The translations under genes and the position numbers were made by a program. Under the pieces are notes generated by a model. It did no database searches, was not told the DNA's origin, and saw only the letters and a list, made by a program, of their open reading frames with translations. Below are positions 60,510-64,000 of a stretch of 64,000 nt of DNA, piece by piece. Source of the stretch: Nostoc sp. C052 (lineage in GTDB: Bacteria > Cyanobacteriota > Cyanobacteriia > Cyanobacteriales > Nostocaceae); the NCBI RefSeq assembly GCF_013393905.1, contig NZ_CP040272.1, positions 6,209,501 through 6,273,500 of the forward strand, given 5' to 3'. Numbering within the stretch: the stretch's first letter is position 1; every line of letters starts with the position of its first letter.

Positions 60510-61672
60510 TTAGCACTTCAAAGAGTGAGGACACAATCCGCAAAGCTGCCATCGATCGTTCAGGCTGGAGCAATTCCGTCCGATTTTTTCAGCCGCACAA
60601 CCCGGCGTGCTACCTGTATTGGTTGCTCGTGCTGAAAGGCATTTACGTCTTCTGCGGACTTTTGTTCGGCAGCGCCATCTATCCCAGCGCTCTGTTCATC
60701 GCCCTCTCGTCTCAGGCACTCTATTGCCTGCCTTGGATCTGGTTTCTCACGCACAAAGATCGGTATGAACGTGAGCCAGCCAAGCTTGCGCTCCTCGGCT
60801 TCCTCTGGGGCGGACTAGTAGCGCCGTGGGTCATGGCGCTCCCTGGCAATGGTGCAATCCTATCGCTATTTGCGAAGCTGACCAGCTTCGACTTTTATAG
60901 CCATTGGAGTCCGGCCCTCACGGCACCCATCGTGGAGGAAAGCTCCAAATTCGTCGGACTCGTCATGCTCGCTTTACTAGCACGCAACCATTTCCGCAAC
61001 GCCTACGACGGGTTTCTGCTTGGTGCGTTTGTGGGTCTCGGCTTTCAGGTCTTTGAAGACGTGTCTTACATTGTGGGCGCCCCCGACGCCAGCTTTGGGT
61101 CACAGCAGGTTGCTGGTACGTTGCATGTGTTGATTGTACGCATAGCGACCGGTTTCTGGAGTCACTCGCTCTACACGGCGGTTGCGGGTACGGGGTTTGG
61201 CTACTTCCTAGAAGCGAAAAATCGCTCGTTCGTCCATCGGCTCGGGGTTTTGGTAGGTTTCTTTCTGTTGGCTTGTCTGGCTCATGGCTGTTGGGATGCC
61301 ATTATTGGGTTTATCGGCTTCGGGCCCATTGGCATCGCCATTGGAACGGTTGCGATTTTGTTTGCGTGGCGGTTCTCCGAACAGCGTCAGCGCAAGTTTG
61401 TCCGCGTCCTCTTGGCTGACGATGTTGCAAACGGAATCGTGACAGAAGCCGAACTGGCTGCGATTTCCAACCGACCGAAAGATCGGCGAGCTTACCTAAG
61501 AGAGATCAAGTCCTCATCCGGGCCTGACACGGCAAAACGCGCCGGGTTCATACTCGATGCGGCGATCGATCTTGCAGCAGCAATTGCATCTACAGACAGT
61601 CTCGATAGTCCGGCAGCCAAAGCCGCGCGTGCGGAGATTGCGAGGGTGCGCGGTGCAACACAGTTAGGTTGA
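60506..61672 (+). CDS. PrsW family intramembrane protease
   Basis: A 388-residue polytopic membrane protein with PrsW residues in place: Glu144-Glu145 (PIVEESSKFVGL), Glu184 (GFQVFEDVSYIV), His220 (GFWSHSLYT) and His260-x3-Asp264 (LAHGCWDAI). At least seven hydrophobic segments are visible. The C-terminal 90 residues are soluble and charged (RVLLADDVANGIVTEAELAA). PrsW cleaves anti-sigma factors in Bacillus; here its partner may be the coupled protein at 59916. The start is a GTG. The GC-rich codon use stands out from the cyanobacterial neighbourhood. Confidence 0.88.
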   Translation: MISTSKSEDTIRKAAIDRSGWSNSVRFFQPHNPACYLYWLLVLKGIYVFCGLLFGSAIYPSALFIALSSQALYCLPWIWFLTHKDRYEREPAKLALLGFLWGGLVAPWVMALPGNGAILSLFAKLTSFDFYSHWSPALTAPIVEESSKFVGLVMLALLARNHFRNAYDGFLLGAFVGLGFQVFEDVSYIVGAPDASFGSQQVAGTLHVLIVRIATGFWSHSLYTAVAGTGFGYFLEAKNRSFVHRLGVLVGFFLLACLAHGCWDAIIGFIGFGPIGIAIGTVAILFAWRFSEQRQRKFVRVLLADDVANGIVTEAELAAISNRPKDRRAYLREIKSSSGPDTAKRAGFILDAAIDLAAAIASTDSLDSPAAKAARAEIARVRGATQLG

Positions 61673-61775
61673 TTAGAGTAGATCCAGCCGAAATGCCGAG
61701 GCGATCGAGAGTGCCTGATACAGTAGAGCATGACTCCAAGAGCAAGGTGAGCATGGCTTCAAGATCGGAGTTGCT
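61673..61775. other. Short gap before repeat copy 2
   Basis: It carries no gene. Base composition stays GC-richer until about 61760, and then the repeat copy begins. Confidence 0.4.
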
Positions 61776-62154
61776 CAATCACTTTACCAAGAAGGGGAAA
61801 AGAGGAAAGGGAAAAGGGAAAAGGGAAAAGGGAACCAGTGACTTAAAAGCAGGGGTTTCAAATAAAGACGCAGCTTCCTTCTCTCTACAAGACGCCAAGG
61901 GCGAACGCACTACGTGGCGGGTATTATCTTCTTTTTTTGTTTGACCTATTTAAAAACAGGGGCTTTATACCTTGTGGGGAAAAGTTATAAATTCTGTACC
62001 CTTTTCCCTTTCCCCTTTCCCCTTTTCCCTTTCCCCTTTCCCCTTTTTTACCAGAGATTATGTTCCTGTTTAATCGCTTCCTCCATTCAATAATTCGGTT
62101 TGTGCTAGTCAGCGTGATGACGATCGCAATAGTACTTGGTTGGAGTGCGATCGC
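61776..62154 (+). repeat. Direct repeat copy 2 (leader and first codons of the MscS gene)
   Basis: It matches 57324-57652, with the core inverted and longer flanking purine/pyrimidine tracts (61795-61829 and 62000-62048). The functional gene starts inside it at 62060. Confidence 0.88.
61830..62001 (-). repeat. 172-bp core, orientation 2
   Basis: It is the reverse complement of 57356-57527, with two substitutions. It contains a tcttgtagagagaag-type repeat word (in reverse), known in cyanobacterial intergenic DNA. Its ends gggaacc and gtaccc mark the switch point exactly. Confidence 0.88.
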
Positions 62155-63823
62155 TCATAGTCAACTGCCTTCGTTACCTACCGCAGCTTCCAACGATCCG
62201 CGCCAGCCGCCTAGTGGTGTTACCCGCCTCGGTATGTATGAAATTGCCTCTGTGCATTCACCCTTAGACAGAAACTTATTGTTTGAGATTGTCTCTCCCA
62301 CTATTTTTAATCGTAGCCAACCGCCAGACGGATCTCTTCCAGTAGAGGTACGTGCCGAAGAAATTACGCAACGGCTGATTCGAGCGCTCGACCGAACTAA
62401 CAAAGCTAAACAAACTCCTCTGGTTTCTATTGCCATTTTGAATCAGGATTTAATCCTCCAGCTCAGTGACGATCAAACGACCCGTCCTTTAAGGCTGGTA
62501 ACAGTAACAGAGCCGGATGGTGACTACCACGGGAAAACTCTGGAAGAATTGGCGCAGGAGTGGCAAAAAATATTACAAGCAGAAGTAGAACGCATTAATA
62601 GACTCTTCTCGCATGAGATATTGTGGCAACGAATTGTGCAGGCAATGCAAATTAGCATCGGCTTACTATTGGGAAGTGTTGTGTTGTGGTTACTGCGGCG
62701 AACTCTAATTCGCAAACAGACGGCATTGGAAGTTCGCCATCAAGAGCAGATAGCTGCGGTGAAACAGGGTGTGGTCAAGCGAGCTGAGGGAGAAACATCC
62801 ACAACTATTCACACAATAGAAACCAGCGAAAAGAAAACAGATGCAGACACGATCGCCCATCAGCGATCGCAGTTTCTAGAAACGATCCGGCGACAGTTCA
62901 GCCTCAAGCGCCAACTGGGGATCTATTCTCTGCTCACATGGCTACTGTTTTGGGCATTTATTCTAATGTGGTACATCGGGATTGTGGTCATCATGTATAG
63001 CGTCCCCTACCTCATGAGATGGTCGAAGGATGCTTTAGCCAGACCCCTGGCGCTACTGATTATTTGGTTTTTCATCAGTCTTGTTATTCGGATTGGCAAA
63101 ACCTTAATTGACCGCCTCACTGATGTCTGGACAACACATTCCTATCTCCCTTTGAGTGAAACTCAAAGGATTGCGCTACGAGCTGCAACAGTTTCCGGGG
63201 CACTCAAAGGATTAATCACTTTTATTTTCATTACTTTGGGTATCTTGCATTCTTTAAACGCATTTAATATGCCCACCAGTTCAATTTTAGCAGGGGGCGC
63301 TGTCATCGGTATCGCCATTTCTCTTGGTTCCCAAAGTCTGATTAAAGATTTGGTCAATGGCTGCTTGATTTTGATGGAGGATCAATTTGCTGTGGGAGAT
63401 GTAATTGAGATTGGGGATAAAAGCGGACTGGTGGAAAATCTCAATCTACGGGTGACTCAACTACGTAATAACGAAGGTAAACTAATTACCATTCCCAATA
63501 GCAATATCATGAATGTCAGCAATCTAACCCGTCTCTGGTCGCGGGTAGACTTTTCCATTGTAGTGGCGTATGAAAACGACCCCAAGCAGGTTTTAGAGAT
63601 TCTCAAGCAAGTATGCAAACAATTGTATAGCGAAGTAGAATGGCGCGATCGCCTGCTAGAACCGCCCCAAGTGTTGGGGATTGATGACCTATCTCATACA
63701 GGTATGTCAGTGCGCGTCTGGATTAAAACCGCACCTATGGAACAATGGAGCGTTGGGCGAGAGTTCCGTCTACGGGTACGGCAAGCCTTTGAAGCCAACA
63801 ATATTCAGATTCACGCAAATTGA
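62060..63823 (+). CDS. MscS family mechanosensitive ion channel
   Basis: A 587-residue channel. It begins with a signal-like helix (residues about 12-32, FVLVSVMTIAIVLGWSAIAH). A soluble N-terminal domain (about 45-180) and a basic helix follow, then membrane spans near 190-212, 295-320, 335-352 and 375-395. The pore helix AGGAVIGIAISLGSQSLIKD (about 409-433) is next, with the beta domain FAVGDVIEIGDKSGLVENLN and TIPNSNIMNVSNLTR. It opens under membrane tension to release osmolytes. Its upstream region is the inverted copy of that at 57.3 kb, so its expression may depend on which orientation is present. The ATG at 62060 is shared with the copy. Confidence 0.92.
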   Translation: MFLFNRFLHSIIRFVLVSVMTIAIVLGWSAIAHSQLPSLPTAASNDPRQPPSGVTRLGMYEIASVHSPLDRNLLFEIVSPTIFNRSQPPDGSLPVEVRAEEITQRLIRALDRTNKAKQTPLVSIAILNQDLILQLSDDQTTRPLRLVTVTEPDGDYHGKTLEELAQEWQKILQAEVERINRLFSHEILWQRIVQAMQISIGLLLGSVVLWLLRRTLIRKQTALEVRHQEQIAAVKQGVVKRAEGETSTTIHTIETSEKKTDADTIAHQRSQFLETIRRQFSLKRQLGIYSLLTWLLFWAFILMWYIGIVVIMYSVPYLMRWSKDALARPLALLIIWFFISLVIRIGKTLIDRLTDVWTTHSYLPLSETQRIALRAATVSGALKGLITFIFITLGILHSLNAFNMPTSSILAGGAVIGIAISLGSQSLIKDLVNGCLILMEDQFAVGDVIEIGDKSGLVENLNLRVTQLRNNEGKLITIPNSNIMNVSNLTRLWSRVDFSIVVAYENDPKQVLEILKQVCKQLYSEVEWRDRLLEPPQVLGIDDLSHTGMSVRVWIKTAPMEQWSVGREFRLRVRQAFEANNIQIHAN

Positions 63824-63853
63824 GGATTGTCAGCCGAAAAGTGACACATGCCT

Positions 63854-64000
63854 TTATGCAATCCTCTGAGCTTTTATCGGAATCTCAATCACAAATTTTG
63901 TACCTTTCCCCACTGTGGATTCACACCAAAGATTACCACTATGCTTCTGGGTAACAATTTGATAGCTCATAAACAAACCCAAGCCAGTACCTTTACCAAC
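63854..64000 (-). CDS. C-terminal end of a sensor histidine kinase (partial)
   Basis: Only the last 48 codons lie in the window. The minus-strand frame reads VGKGTGLGLFMSYQIVTQKH, the G2 box of a HATPase domain (GTGLGLFMSY), then SGNLWCESTVGKGTKFVIEI and PIKAQRIA before the stop. It ends 30 bp from the MscS gene and is convergent with it. The kinase's sensor part and partner response regulator are outside the window. Confidence 0.85.
   Translation of the reverse strand, partial: VGKGTGLGLFMSYQIVTQKHSGNLWCESTVGKGTKFVIEIPIKAQRIA

Overview
The window comes from a filamentous, Nostoc-like cyanobacterium. The evidence is psaC (photosystem I), psbY (photosystem II), the cyanobacterial pilM-N-O-Q set without pilP, a DUF1824 protein and a possible carboxysome-assembly CcmS. 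GCGATCGC (HIP1) octamers are frequent. Short intergenic repeat families typical of Nostocales are dense. No rRNA, tRNA, CRISPR array or prophage was seen.

Layout. 1-7.4 kb: the end of an MFS-like gene, two small orphan proteins, and a complete BMP-type (nucleoside-like) ABC importer on the minus strand, interrupted by a Uma2 nuclease-like gene. 7.4-13 kb: a 21-bp tandem array, then a large STAND/NB-ARC protein whose C-terminal half is 23 near-identical 31-32 residue repeats. 13-31 kb: mostly housekeeping genes: ABC-F ATPase, prohibitin, ABC exporter, HEAT-repeat protein, amidase, methionine aminopeptidase, cupredoxin, M16 peptidase, VOC protein and gamma carbonic anhydrase. 31-39.5 kb: psbY, folC, a sugar-type binding lipoprotein and the type IV pilus operon. 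39.5-48 kb: a ferredoxin/MBL hydrolase, glmS and psaC, followed by an accessory island (IS630 remnant, cupin, AT-rich desaturase, truncated parA). This stretch is bracketed by inverted copies of a dispersed repeat. 48-53 kb: DUF6717, then a same-strand row of KamA-type radical SAM enzyme, SET-domain protein and Ddl-like ATP-grasp ligase, facing a MATE exporter. 53-64 kb: Slt-type transglycosylase, several secreted proteins of unknown function, a coupled pair with a PrsW-type protease in GC-richer DNA, an MscS-type channel, and the end of a histidine kinase.

Two places stand out. First, a stretch of about 330-380 bp containing the upstream region and first codons of the MscS gene occurs twice (57.3 and 61.8 kb). 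Between the copies an exact 172-bp core is inverted, flanked by purine-rich inverted repeats. This looks like an invertible DNA segment in a 5' region. Second, the KamA/SET/ATP-grasp row looks like a small uncharacterised amino-acid-modifying or peptide-forming pathway. The repeat-bearing STAND protein is a candidate immune-type sensor.

The repeats also shape the genes. Intergenic repeat words lie in frame inside the M16 peptidase, FolC, GlmS and a membrane protein, and one supplies the C-terminus of a permease. All functional calls rest on motif recognition by eye; no database search was run.
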